A stretch of DNA of 64,000 nucleotides from Tectiglobus sp965223355 (GCA_965223355.1 CBDCWE010000003.1:4464001-4528000), one strand, 5' to 3'. Counted from the stretch's first letter, positions 51,562 to 59,876 are shown. The notes: a model not told the origin generated them from the sequence alone. Numbers and translations are program-made.

Positions 51562-52158
51562 ATGGCATTCTCGCTGCCCGATCTTCCCTACGCCTACGAC
51601 GCGTTGGCACCGCACATGTCCCAAGAAACACTCGAGTTCCACCACGACAAGCACCACAACGCGTATGTCGTGACCGGCAACGGCCTGATCGATGGTACCG
51701 AGTACGCCAACCTCAGCCTCACCAAGATCGTCAAGAAAGCGTACGCTGAAAAGCATCAGGCTTTGATCAATCAGGCCGGCCAGCACTACAATCACCTGCA
51801 TTTCTGGAATTGGATGAGGTCCAACGGCGGCGGCAACAAGCTACCGGGCAAGGTCGAAGCACTGATCAACGGCTACGGTGGTTACGACAAGGTGCGCGAG
51901 GACTTCATCCAAGCCGGCGTGACACAATTCGGCTCCGGCTGGGCGTGGCTTGCCGTGCGTGACGGCAAGCTCGAAGTCACCAAAACGCCGAATGGCGAGA
52001 ACCCGCTGATGCATGGTGCACAACCGATCCTCGGCTGCGATGTCTGGGAGCACAGCTATTACATTGATTATCGCAACCTGCGGCCCAAGTATCTCGAGGC
52101 GTTTTTCGATAACCTCGTCAACTGGGAGTATGTCGAAGGTATGTGCGATGGCGCCTGA
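51562..52158 (+). CDS. sodB: Superoxide dismutase, Fe/Mn type (probably Fe)
   Basis: 198 residues, full length. Metal ligands lie in LEFHHDKHHNAY, QHYNHLHFWNW and DVWEHSYYIDY. Gln in FGSGWAWL context and the sequence NWMRSNGGG resemble the Fe-type alphaproteobacterial enzymes. It dismutates superoxide in the cytoplasm. A strong ribosome site (CAGGAGG) stands upstream, and a 5HP element starts 40 bases after the stop. Confidence 0.94.
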   Translation: MAFSLPDLPYAYDALAPHMSQETLEFHHDKHHNAYVVTGNGLIDGTEYANLSLTKIVKKAYAEKHQALINQAGQHYNHLHFWNWMRSNGGGNKLPGKVEALINGYGGYDKVREDFIQAGVTQFGSGWAWLAVRDGKLEVTKTPNGENPLMHGAQPILGCDVWEHSYYIDYRNLRPKYLEAFFDNLVNWEYVEGMCDGA

Positions 52159-52198
52159 ACCGGCGATCTGCACCTATGGCGTTTCAGACCGGGCATAA

Positions 52199-52364
52199 AC
52201 CTCTGAACAAGTCCGGGGTCCAGGGGTCCAACCCCTGGTCGGGGTGTTTGAGGGGCTGAAAGCCCCTCAAAGATCGCCGCTTGGCGGCGATATGTTAAGG
52301 GCTCTGCCCTTAACAATCCCGCCAAAGGGCGCGGCCCTTTGGAAACCCGTGACCTGGTCCGAGG
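52199..52364 (+). repeat. 5HP element copy D (complete)
   Basis: Starts CCTCTGAACAAGTCCGGGG and ends GACCTGGTCCGAGG, imperfect inverted ends. Five hairpins: CCAGGGGTCCAACCCCTGG, TTGAGGGG/CCCCTCAA, ATCGCCGC/GCGGCGAT, GTTAAGGGC/GCCCTTAAC and CCAAAGGGC/GCCCTTTGG. It lies between the convergent sodB and L,D-transpeptidase genes, four bases from the latter's stop. Confidence 0.95.
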
Positions 52365-52368
52365 ATCC

Positions 52369-52941
52369 TTAACGCCTGCGCCGGCTTCTGCGCGCAACGG
52401 CCGGCAGCTTTCCCGACACATACGGTTTCAAGAAACGCACAGCCTCACGGCGCCGATTGATGGCGATCACCGGTGCCCCGATATGCACTTGCTCGTAGAG
52501 ATGCATGACATCTTCGTTCAGCATCCTGATGCAGCCGTCGGATGCCGCGCGGCCGATTGATCTGCGGCGGGGCGTGCCGTGGATGCGCAGCAGCGACCAG
52601 TCCAGGTAAAGCGCCCGCTTGCCCAACGGATTGCCCGGCCGCCCGCCCAGATACGGTTGCCCGCCATCCACCGGAAACCACCACGGGTTCTTGCGTTTCA
52701 GGGATACGAAGGTGCGCCCGGTCCACAGCTCCCGGCCTTTGCCGACCGCCACGCGATAGCGCAGCGCCTTGCCATCACCCAAAACATAAAACAGGGCGCG
52801 TTCATTGTTGACAATCACAATCGTGCCGGCTGGATAGCCGAGATCAAACCGCACCGTCCGCGGCCGCGCCTCGGCGGGCCGCCATCCGCCGTCGAGCGCA
52901 ATTACCATGACCAAGCAGGCCAAAATGCAACGCAATCCCAT
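52369..52941 (-). CDS. L,D-transpeptidase (YkuD domain)
   Basis: 190 residues with a signal peptide (CILACLVMVIALDGGWRPAEA). YkuD domain from about 40 to 165, with catalytic His in LRIHGTP and the Cys motif SDGCIRML. It crosslinks meso-DAP residues or anchors proteins to peptidoglycan. The C-terminus is highly basic (RRSRRRR). Together with the lytic transglycosylase at 28.8 kb, it is one of two wall-remodelling enzymes in the window. Confidence 0.92.
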   Translation of the reverse strand: MGLRCILACLVMVIALDGGWRPAEARPRTVRFDLGYPAGTIVIVNNERALFYVLGDGKALRYRVAVGKGRELWTGRTFVSLKRKNPWWFPVDGGQPYLGGRPGNPLGKRALYLDWSLLRIHGTPRRRSIGRAASDGCIRMLNEDVMHLYEQVHIGAPVIAINRRREAVRFLKPYVSGKLPAVARRSRRRR

Positions 52942-53235
52942 AAATCCAACTCCGGCCAGCGAGAAATCAACCCTACTCAGGCCGTACCATTGTGCAGGGC
53001 TTCATTGAACACATCGTTGCATCTGGTGACAGAACCGATTGCCCGGCCACCACAATCCACCGCCCGGTGTTGTCCCGGCGGCACAGTAGCTGGCGTCATT
53101 GTCAACCATCGCGGGATACCGTTTCTTCGGCGGACAGGCTAAACTGATGATGACACGCGCGATCGAACGATCCTGGCGCCCTGCCGCCGGGTCTCGATCG
53201 CGTTGCGACCTGACCATTGACCATGAGGCCCCGAT

Positions 53236-55206
53236 ATGAGCTTGCCGACCTCGGACCTCGACCTTGCCGCCGACTTCGAACAGGCAACCGAGGCGCAATG
53301 GCGCGCGCTGGTCAACACGGCGCTGAAAGGTGCTGACTTCGACCAGCGCCTGATCGCGCGGACAGCCGACGGCGTTGTCCTTCACCCGCTTTACATGCCG
53401 GCCAAATCCGGCCAACCGATCATAGCCGGCACCGCCGGCCGGCCGTGGACGATTGTCCAACGCATGGATCATCCCGAGCCCGCCGAAGCCAATGCCATGG
53501 CGTTGGCCGACCTTGAAGGCGGTAGCGGGGCGTTGACGATCGTGGCGCCGGACGCCGGTACCGCGTTCGGCTATGGCGTCAGGCTCAGCACCATCGATGA
53601 TGTCGATCGGGCCCTCAACGGCATCGCACTTGACATGATCACCCTCCGCCTCGACCCGGCGACCTCGGGCAAGGCTCTCGCCGCCCTGATCGCGGCTTAT
53701 GTCGCACGGGCCGGTGTTGCAGCCGCCACCGTCAACATCAACTTCGGTCTCGATCCGATTGCGACGCTGATGCGTCAGGGCGCGCTTGGTGCGACCTGGC
53801 CCGAAGTCGAACAGGATCTTGCGGCCACGGTGGGCGCATTGCGCAAGCACGGCTTTGCCGGCTCGCTGGTGGTGTGCGACATGCGGCCGATCCATCAGGC
53901 CGGCGGCTCGGAGGTCCAGGAACTTGGCGCAGCTCTCGCCGTCGGCGTTGCCTACCTCAAGGCATTGTCGGCAAACGGGTTTGCGCTTGAGCAAGCGACC
54001 GCCGCATTGTCGTGGGTCATCGCCGTCGACGGCGATCAATTCCTGAACCTTGCAAAGCTGCGGGCGCTGCGTCGGCTGTGGGCGCGCGTTGAGCAGGCGT
54101 CGGGCCTGACGACGCGCCCGATCAAGGTCCACGCCGAAACCGCCTGGCGCATGATGAGCCGGCGCGATCCCGCCGTTAACATGCTGCGTGCGACCATGGC
54201 AACGGCAACCGCCAGCATCGCCGGTGCCGACAGCATCCAGGTGCTGCCCCACACACTCGCCTTGGGCCTTCCGAACCAGTTTGCGCGCCGCGTTGCGCGC
54301 AACATCCAAACCGTACTCGCGGAAGAATCAAATCTTTGGCGCGTTGCTGACCCGGCTGCGGGATCGGGCGCCTACGAGGCGTTGACCAACGAACTTTGCG
54401 AACGGGCCTGGGCCGCATTCCAGGACATCGAGAGGGAGGGTGGCATTGTCGAAAGCCTTTGTGCCGGCAAACTGCAGGCCCGCGTCGCAGCCGTCCGCAC
54501 CGCGCGCAACCAAGGCATTGCGCGCCGCAAAATCGCCCTGACCGGAACCAGCGCGTTTCCGAACCTGACCGAACGCGAGGAGACAGTTCTCGATGTTGCC
54601 CGTCCACTCGCGCAAACTTCGTCGGAACAGTACAGCAGCGACGTCACCATCCCGTTTGCGGACATGATCACCAGGTTTGCGGACGGCGCGATGATCCGCA
54701 ACCTTTCATCTCCATCATCGGCGCGCATCACGGCCCCGGCGCTGCCTTCTCATCGTCTCAGCGAGCCCTACGAAGCGCTGCGCGACAGCGCCGACCGGCA
54801 CACGGCGGCACGTGGCGCCCGGCCGACCGTGTTCCTTGCCAATCTCGGCACCCTTGCCGATTACGGCGTGCGTGCCACCTGGATCCGCAATCTGCTGGCC
54901 GCTGGCGGCATTGATGCGTCCGGCGATGATGGTTTCACAAACGCTGCCGACGTCGGCCACGCGTTTGCCGACAGCCCGGCCACTGTCGCCTGCATTTGCG
55001 GCACGGATGAAACATATGCGCAGCTTGCCCACGCCGTCGCCGCCCGCCTGAAGCAGGCCGGTGCTCGACGGATTTATGTTGCCGGCCGGGCAGGCGACCA
55101 CGAACACCGCCTGCGCGCCGCCGGTGTCGACGAATTCCTGTTTGCAGGCGCGGATGTTCTCGATGCGCTTGCCAACCTGCACAGCGCGCTCGATATCGCA
55201 AGCTGA
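53236..55206 (+). CDS. mutA: Methylmalonyl-CoA mutase, small (beta) subunit
   Basis: 656 residues. The barrel domain resembles the alpha subunit (GRPWTIVQRMDHPEPAEAN, VHAETAWRMMSRRDPAVNMLR, ADSIQVLPHTLALGLPNQFARR). The C-terminal cobalamin-like domain lacks the DxHxxG cobalt ligand motif, as expected for the non-catalytic subunit. It needs MutB to convert methylmalonyl-CoA to succinyl-CoA. mutB and meaB normally follow, but here the next feature is a 5HP element and no mutB is present in the window. Confidence 0.93.
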   Translation: MSLPTSDLDLAADFEQATEAQWRALVNTALKGADFDQRLIARTADGVVLHPLYMPAKSGQPIIAGTAGRPWTIVQRMDHPEPAEANAMALADLEGGSGALTIVAPDAGTAFGYGVRLSTIDDVDRALNGIALDMITLRLDPATSGKALAALIAAYVARAGVAAATVNINFGLDPIATLMRQGALGATWPEVEQDLAATVGALRKHGFAGSLVVCDMRPIHQAGGSEVQELGAALAVGVAYLKALSANGFALEQATAALSWVIAVDGDQFLNLAKLRALRRLWARVEQASGLTTRPIKVHAETAWRMMSRRDPAVNMLRATMATATASIAGADSIQVLPHTLALGLPNQFARRVARNIQTVLAEESNLWRVADPAAGSGAYEALTNELCERAWAAFQDIEREGGIVESLCAGKLQARVAAVRTARNQGIARRKIALTGTSAFPNLTEREETVLDVARPLAQTSSEQYSSDVTIPFADMITRFADGAMIRNLSSPSSARITAPALPSHRLSEPYEALRDSADRHTAARGARPTVFLANLGTLADYGVRATWIRNLLAAGGIDASGDDGFTNAADVGHAFADSPATVACICGTDETYAQLAHAVAARLKQAGARRIYVAGRAGDHEHRLRAAGVDEFLFAGADVLDALANLHSALDIAS

Positions 55207-55238
55207 TCAACGCACAGCGGTCCATCCCACCTAGGGAA

Positions 55239-55403
55239 CCTCTGACCAAGTCCGGGGTCCAGGGGATCATCCCCTGGTCGGGGTGTTTGAGGGTCTGAAA
55301 GCCCCTCAAGGATCGCCGCTTGGCGGCGATATGTTAAGGGCGCGGCCCTTAACGATCCCGCCAAAGGGTATTGCCCTTTGGAAACCCGTGATTTGGTCCG
55401 AGG
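55239..55403 (+). repeat. 5HP element copy E (complete)
   Basis: Same order as copy D; hairpin loops differ (CCAGGGGATCATCCCCTGG, CCAAAGGGTATTGCCCTTTG with closing G). Starts CCTCTGACCAAGTCCGGGG and ends ATTTGGTCCGAGG. It lies 33 bases after mutA. Confidence 0.95.
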
Positions 55404-55580
55404 TTGCCTAGCCCCTCGACCGCCCCGATAGGGCGATGATCCCAGCTCATTCCGAAGGGCTGTAGCGCTCATTACATCCTATCGGACACGTTCTGTATTG
55501 CTTGTTTTTCGTCTTAGAAACAGCCCGTTATTGCCATAACTTAATCTATTTTATGTGACCATCTCCGGGCTGGGAGGTGC

Positions 55581-55778
55581 ATGGATGTTCGGGGCAGCAC
55601 AGTGAGATTGGATGGAGTTGACGATCGCCACGTTGTTACCGGCGCGGCACGCCTGGAACTCGAAGGTGCAATGATCCGCTTGGAAGAGCAAGCGGACGCC
55701 TTGCGCAGAGCGCTTGAGTCAAACAAGGAGGCCCGCCGTGCGCTGCTAGCCGTCTACAAGGCGCGATTTCCGAGTTGA
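55581..55778 (+). CDS. Small helical protein, unknown
   Basis: 65 residues from an ATG with GGGAGG eight bases upstream. After a short N-terminus it is one amphipathic helix rich in Ala, Arg and Glu (ARLELEGAMIRLEEQADALR, RALESNKEARRALLAVYKAR). No family recognised. An AT-rich stretch at 55480-55560 may carry its promoter. Confidence 0.5.
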   Translation: MDVRGSTVRLDGVDDRHVVTGAARLELEGAMIRLEEQADALRRALESNKEARRALLAVYKARFPS

Positions 55779-56089
55779 GGAAACCGCCGCAAAGCGACCG
55801 TTTTGCAGAATTTGACGCACGCAACTCCGGACCGACCTCGATCAGACCGGCTGGATCAGAACACATCACGGCTTGGCAAAGGGCCGGCAAGAAGCGATTT
55901 TTTCATAGTGTCTTGGCTTGAAAATACCTTGGCAGAAAGTACCTTGGCAGAACGTACACTGAGGCCAAGCCGAAGCACGTTTTCACAGACAACGATACCG
56001 CGTCCGACGAAACCGCGTCGGGTCAACGGCGCACCTACGGCGCCGGACGCGATTGCGACCTTCTATGATTTATCCGGCCGGATGCGGCG

Positions 56090-57652
56090 TTAGGCTTCGA
56101 CACGCTTTTCGCAAATCAGATCCCAGGCAACGTTGATCTGTTTGATCCGGCGCTCCCGAAGCTCGCGATCATCTTCGCCCTGTGCAAGATCGGGATGCCA
56201 CGTCGCTCGCAGCGCATCAACCAACCGTTTCAAGATCTTTTCGCTTGCTTCCGGATTGGCGCCCAGAACTTCGTAGGCCTCCCGCTTGTCGCGCGGCAGA
56301 TCGTCGGAAATGATCTTTGACGTCAGCGAGCGGCGCGCACCATCAGTGATGTCTTTCAGACGGATCAGGTCGGTGACGACGCGCTGCAGGCGCAGGCGCA
56401 TCCGGCGCCAATCGCGCGGATCATCCGGCGCATTTTGCACGGTTGTTGCAAGGAATTGTTCCATCGAACGGACTTCGCGCATCAAGACCCGGCGCAACGG
56501 AGCCGCGCCCTGAATTTCATCGACGCGGGTGTGGATCTCGCCAATGAGGTTCTGGCCGGTCCGACAGAGCTCGCCGCACATCTGCGCGTCGGGCCTGGCA
56601 AGTTCCGTCACCTCGCGGCGCAGAATGACCTGATAGGGATCCGCCCGGCGGTTGCGGGCGCCCAACAATTGCTGGGTCGCAAACCAGCCGATGCCCGACA
56701 ACAGACTTGTAATCAATGCCAGACCGAGGACGGTTGCAACGATCGACTGCTGCACGCTGTCGGGTGCCGTCGCACGCGCGCCTGCAGCATCCACCAGCGT
56801 CTCCGTCCACGACTTTGCGGCTTGCGGAACGGTCTTTGTCGCGGTCGCCAACTGCAGCTCGGCCTGTTGCGGCGCCGCCGCCTGGTTGGGTTGCAACACC
56901 GACGTGATGGCAGTGTCAGCGCTCCCGCTCGCCAACACCCGGCCGGACGCAATGCGCGTTGCCGCCGTTGGCTGTGGCATATTATCGATGGTATCAGACA
57001 GCTCACCCGGCAGCGCCATAGCAGCCTTTCGCTCTACGCGGGCGGCTTTGGCATTGGCGGATTTAATCGGACGTAGGCGTGCGACCAGCGGCGGCGCATC
57101 GGCAATGACTTGCGCGCCCAATTCGACCAGCGGCGCATATCCCTTCGGCAATCGAACAACCATCGCGGGCGTCGCCCGGTCGCGTCGGCAGGCCGACTTG
57201 AGTTCACGATCGCGGGATTTGCCAGCATCCGTTGGCTTGTCACACCTGACGTTAAAGGCGGCAAAGCCGCGGCGGCCAACGCGAAACGTCAACGCCCGAT
57301 TGTTTGCGGAATGCTTGATCCGTCGTGCCGTCATGATGCGCCGGGCGATTTTGTCCCACGACGTTCGCCGACCATGACAATTGACATCAAACTTGTGGAT
57401 CACCAATGGGCGACAACGGCGTTTGTCAGTTTGCGAACATATGGTGATGGTCTTGGTCTTGCGAGGACCGAGCACGCGGTAGTTGAAATTACCGGCGCGT
57501 GGCGCAGTGGTCTGAACACAATCAAGCGGACTTGCGACATATTCCGCACGCGGTTCCCCGAGCGGAATGAATACCAAACTAAGAGAGATTACTATACGAC
57601 GCACCGATCTCCCCCTCGTCCAGAACGGCTGCAATAATCTTTGTGCTTCCAA
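56090..57652 (-). CDS. Membrane protein with C-terminal J-domain-like region
   Basis: 520 residues. Signal-like N-terminus (IVISLSLVFIPLGEPRAEY), a Cys-bearing exported region (about 35-170), an Ala/Pro linker, a transmembrane helix (SIVATVLGLALITSLLSGIGWF, about 310-330) and a cytoplasmic part ending in a DnaJ-like domain (AYEVLGANPEASEKILKRLV, ATWHPDL with HPD, EDDRELRERRIKQINVAWDLI). The J-domain would recruit DnaK at the membrane; the partner is unknown. Confidence 0.75.
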   Translation of the reverse strand: MEAQRLLQPFWTRGRSVRRIVISLSLVFIPLGEPRAEYVASPLDCVQTTAPRAGNFNYRVLGPRKTKTITICSQTDKRRCRPLVIHKFDVNCHGRRTSWDKIARRIMTARRIKHSANNRALTFRVGRRGFAAFNVRCDKPTDAGKSRDRELKSACRRDRATPAMVVRLPKGYAPLVELGAQVIADAPPLVARLRPIKSANAKAARVERKAAMALPGELSDTIDNMPQPTAATRIASGRVLASGSADTAITSVLQPNQAAAPQQAELQLATATKTVPQAAKSWTETLVDAAGARATAPDSVQQSIVATVLGLALITSLLSGIGWFATQQLLGARNRRADPYQVILRREVTELARPDAQMCGELCRTGQNLIGEIHTRVDEIQGAAPLRRVLMREVRSMEQFLATTVQNAPDDPRDWRRMRLRLQRVVTDLIRLKDITDGARRSLTSKIISDDLPRDKREAYEVLGANPEASEKILKRLVDALRATWHPDLAQGEDDRELRERRIKQINVAWDLICEKRVEA

Positions 57653-57976
57653 TTCCAGGCATCAGTGTGGCGAGTATTAAAAGTATGGCACGACGCACCC
57701 CGGTCTGCCACCCTGCAGTAGACGCGGCGTTGCTGCGTTTGGAAGTCACTGTTTCTCGATTTTGGTAACGATCCGAGATTGTCACCAACTTGGAGTAGCA
57801 AGTTACGCGTTTGCCGGGAGATGTTTGCCGCAGCCGCGTTGGCGGCCCGCCGCACCCCGGTTTATTGATTTGGCCTGCTTGAGCACAGTGATCGCGTGGA
57901 TGATGGACACGGCGCCGGCACCACGCCCGTGATGCCGGTGCGATCGATGCACAACGTGCACGCGACATCTCAGGAA
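57653..57976 (+). other. 324-bp gap, nothing recognised
   Basis: The left half is less GC-rich and probably holds the promoter of the J-domain gene. No frame with a ribosome-binding site or motif was found. Confidence 0.4.
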
Positions 57977-58148
57977 CCTCGGATCACATCACGGGTTTCC
58001 AAAGGGCAATGTCCTTTGGCGGGATCGTTAAGGGCAGAGCCCTTAACATATCGCCGTTTCACGGCGATCAATGAGGGGCTTGTCAGCCCCTCAAACTCCC
58101 CGACCAGGGGATCATCCCCTGGACCCCAAGTGGTTCAGCGGTTTCCTC
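57977..58148 (-). repeat. 5HP element copy F (inverted, complete)
   Basis: CCTCGGATCACATCACGGG start, then CCAAAGGGCAATGTCCTTTGG (split stem CCAAAGG/CCTTTGG), GTTAAGGGC/GCCCTTAAC, ATCGCCGT/ACGGCGAT, TGAGGGGCT/AGCCCCTCA and CCAGGGGATCATCCCCTGG. The ATCGCCGT/ACGGCGAT pair differs in both arms from copies A, D and E. It ends about 24 bases from the rhodanese stop. Confidence 0.94.
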
Positions 58149-58171
58149 GGCCGGGCCTGGTGGCCGCTGCA

Positions 58172-58618
58172 CTATTCGCGCTGCCGGGACCATTTGCGCA
58201 CCGGCAGCCCGGCCCGGATCCAGCCGCGGTGCCGCCAGGTCCCGAACATGCCGCCAACGACATTGATGACGTTGTCCATGCCCGCCTTGTGCAGCGCTTT
58301 CTGCAACCGATGGGTCCGCCCGCCAGTCGCACAAATGAGCGCAACAGGCTTTCCGGGATTACCGCCGCGGGCCATCCGCAACGCCTGAATGAAATGCGCT
58401 GCCGGCTGATACATCGTGATGGTTTTGGCAACCGCTGCGATGCCGGACTGCGACCATTCCTTCGGCGCGCGAATATCAACCAGCACGATTTCGCCGCGCT
58501 TGACCCGCTCGTGGGCCTCATAAACGGTGATCTGCGTTGGTTCGCTTGCAACAGCTGCGCCGGCAAAGCCAAGCCAGACGGCACCAACAAGCAACAGCAT
58601 GCGCGGTTCGGTGACCAT
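58172..58618 (-). CDS. Exported rhodanese-domain protein
   Basis: 148 residues from the ATG at 58618. Signal peptide (RMLLLVGAVWLGFAGAAVAS), then a single rhodanese domain (IVLVDIRAPKEWSQSGI) with the active-site Cys loop LICATGGRT and INVVGGMFGTW. It is probably a periplasmic sulfurtransferase or persulfide carrier. 5HP copies lie on both sides. Confidence 0.85.
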   Translation of the reverse strand: MVTEPRMLLLVGAVWLGFAGAAVASEPTQITVYEAHERVKRGEIVLVDIRAPKEWSQSGIAAVAKTITMYQPAAHFIQALRMARGGNPGKPVALICATGGRTHRLQKALHKAGMDNVINVVGGMFGTWRHRGWIRAGLPVRKWSRQRE

Positions 58619-58724
58619 CCTGATAAACTCCAGCACTCGTCTGCCGCCTCCTATGCCAGCAATTTCACCTGCCGTGCACTCACAACCAAGTGATGTGGCC
58701 GCTGTTTGATCAAGACCAATAGAA

Positions 58725-59022
58725 CCTCTGATCAAGTCCCAGGTTTGCAAAGGACGTAGCCGTTTGGTCGGGTTGTTATACCGCCCCAGCTCAAGAAGTG
58801 ACGCACTTCCAGCTATGAAGTGGCAAACTGCATGGGGCTTGCGGCGGCCGGGCGCTGTTGTGCGCCGGTGAAGTGTGTCACTTCTTGAGCTGGGGCGGTA
58901 TGCGGGCTGAAAGCCCTGACTTGATCGCCGCATTGCAGCAATCCATGAGGAGCTTTCTTTCAGCCCCTCATACTCCCCAACCAGGGGATCATCCCCTGGA
59001 CCCCGGTCGTTCGGACTTGTTC
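58725..59022 (-). repeat. 5HP element copy G (inverted, interrupted)
   Basis: Begins CCTCTGATCAAGTCCCAGG and ends in CCAGGGGATCATCCCCTGG then CGGACTTGTTCGG. It is diverged, with several stems broken, and split by a 122-bp terminal-inverted-repeat element at 58779-58900. It abuts MITE-1 copy 12. Confidence 0.85.
58779..58900 (+). mobile_element. 122-bp element with 31-bp terminal inverted repeats
   Basis: Ends TACCGCCCCAGCTCAAGAAG and its complement CTTCTTGAGCTGGGGCGGTA; the inverted repeats extend 31 bp with one mismatch (GTGACGCAC against GTGTGTCAC). It is bounded by TA on both sides, non-coding, and nested in 5HP copy G. Its ends match none of the other families here. It is a MITE-type element of a TA-targeting transposase. 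Confidence 0.9.
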
Positions 59023-59032
59023 GGAAGTGTCC

Positions 59033-59169
59033 TAGAGCAACCTGCCTTTATTCGGAATCGGAACGATCCCGAATAAAGGCAGAAAGTTGCTCGCCTCTTA
59101 AGTGGCGATCATCATTGTGCTTTAAGTTGGAACCGCAATAGCGGTTCCAACTTAAAGCACAATGATCTA
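59033..59169 (-). repeat. MITE-1 copy 12 (full length, 137 bp, inverted)
   Basis: TAGAGCAACC to AATGATCTA. Hairpin 1 carries ATCATTGTGC on one arm and GCACAATGAT on the other, a third paired variant of this stem. The last CTA (59167-59169) is the stop codon of the minus-strand membrane protein gene. Confidence 0.95.
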
Positions 59170-59466
59170 GTCCGCCGCACGGCGCTGCAGACGGTAGGCT
59201 ACGGCCGCGATGACAACGCCGTATAAGAGACTGAACACAAAGATGCCGGCATCGCTGCCGAACGGGCGCGGCACAATCCATCCCGCGTAGGTCGCAAGCC
59301 ACAACGCCGCGGCGCCGGCCAGGGCGGCTGCAAATCCTGCGATAATCAATTTCTGCCACTGGTCCGATCGCCAGCCCATGTAGAGGGCAACGGCGATCAC
59401 AACCGGATTGGCGACGGCCAGCACCAGTAAGGTCAGCGGACTGGCATTGGGATCAAATCCGGGCAT
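59167..59466 (-). CDS. Small membrane protein
   Basis: 99 residues with three hydrophobic helices (LTLLVLAVANPVVIAVALYM, LIIAGFAAALAGAAALWLAT, GIFVFSLLYGVVIAAVAYRL). It follows chorismate mutase by 12 bases and is co-transcribed with it. No family recognised. The stop comes from MITE-1 copy 12. Confidence 0.75.
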   Translation of the reverse strand: MPGFDPNASPLTLLVLAVANPVVIAVALYMGWRSDQWQKLIIAGFAAALAGAAALWLATYAGWIVPRPFGSDAGIFVFSLLYGVVIAAVAYRLQRRAAD

Positions 59467-59478
59467 CGTTCCAAGGTG

Positions 59479-59796
59479 CTAACTGTTGTCGCCACCAATC
59501 TCTGCTTTCAGCTTTTCTTCTTCATATTGAATGAACCAGCCGATCATCTGCCGCCACAACGCTTCGCAAAGATCGGCCGGCACACCGACCGCGTCGGCCT
59601 TTGCCCGAACCCGGTCAATGACCTGCTGGTTGCGCCACGGCACATTCGCCGCCGCCTGTTCCGCGAGCTTGATCTGCCAGGCGCGCTCGACGTAGCCGAA
59701 CCGTTCCCCGATCAGTTCGACCAGCGCCGTGTCGAGCCGATCGATTTCCGCGCGGACATCACTCATGTCCTGGCAGTCGGCGGGCAGCTTGTTCAT
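59479..59796 (-). CDS. Chorismate mutase, AroQ class
   Basis: 105 residues, an all-helical AroQ domain: MSDVRAEIDRLDTALVELIGERFGYVERAWQIK, shortened here to its ends MSDVRAEIDR and ERFGYVERAW, with catalytic Arg/Lys positions, and a C-terminal helix (LWRQMIGWFIQYEEEKL). Related to the PchB-like single-domain group, so isochorismate-pyruvate lyase activity is an alternative. It sits 80 bases after gatC, in the place usually held by gatA. Confidence 0.88.
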   Translation of the reverse strand: MNKLPADCQDMSDVRAEIDRLDTALVELIGERFGYVERAWQIKLAEQAAANVPWRNQQVIDRVRAKADAVGVPADLCEALWRQMIGWFIQYEEEKLKAEIGGDNS

Positions 59797-59876
59797 ATCG
59801 ATTTCCTCCAGCGCAAACCATGTCCAGCGCGGGCGCCGTACGGCGGGCCGCAGTCGCGCCGGTGCGATATCGGGTC

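Noticed and set aside
52199..52364. 5HP hairpins as ordinary intrinsic terminators
   Set aside because: None of the five stems is followed by a T-run on either strand, and five in series is not a terminator pattern. Effects on transcription remain possible.
57896..58693. A 265-codon plus-strand frame over the 5HP copy F and the rhodanese gene
   Set aside because: It runs through a repeat element and is antisense to a rhodanese with an intact active-site loop and signal peptide.
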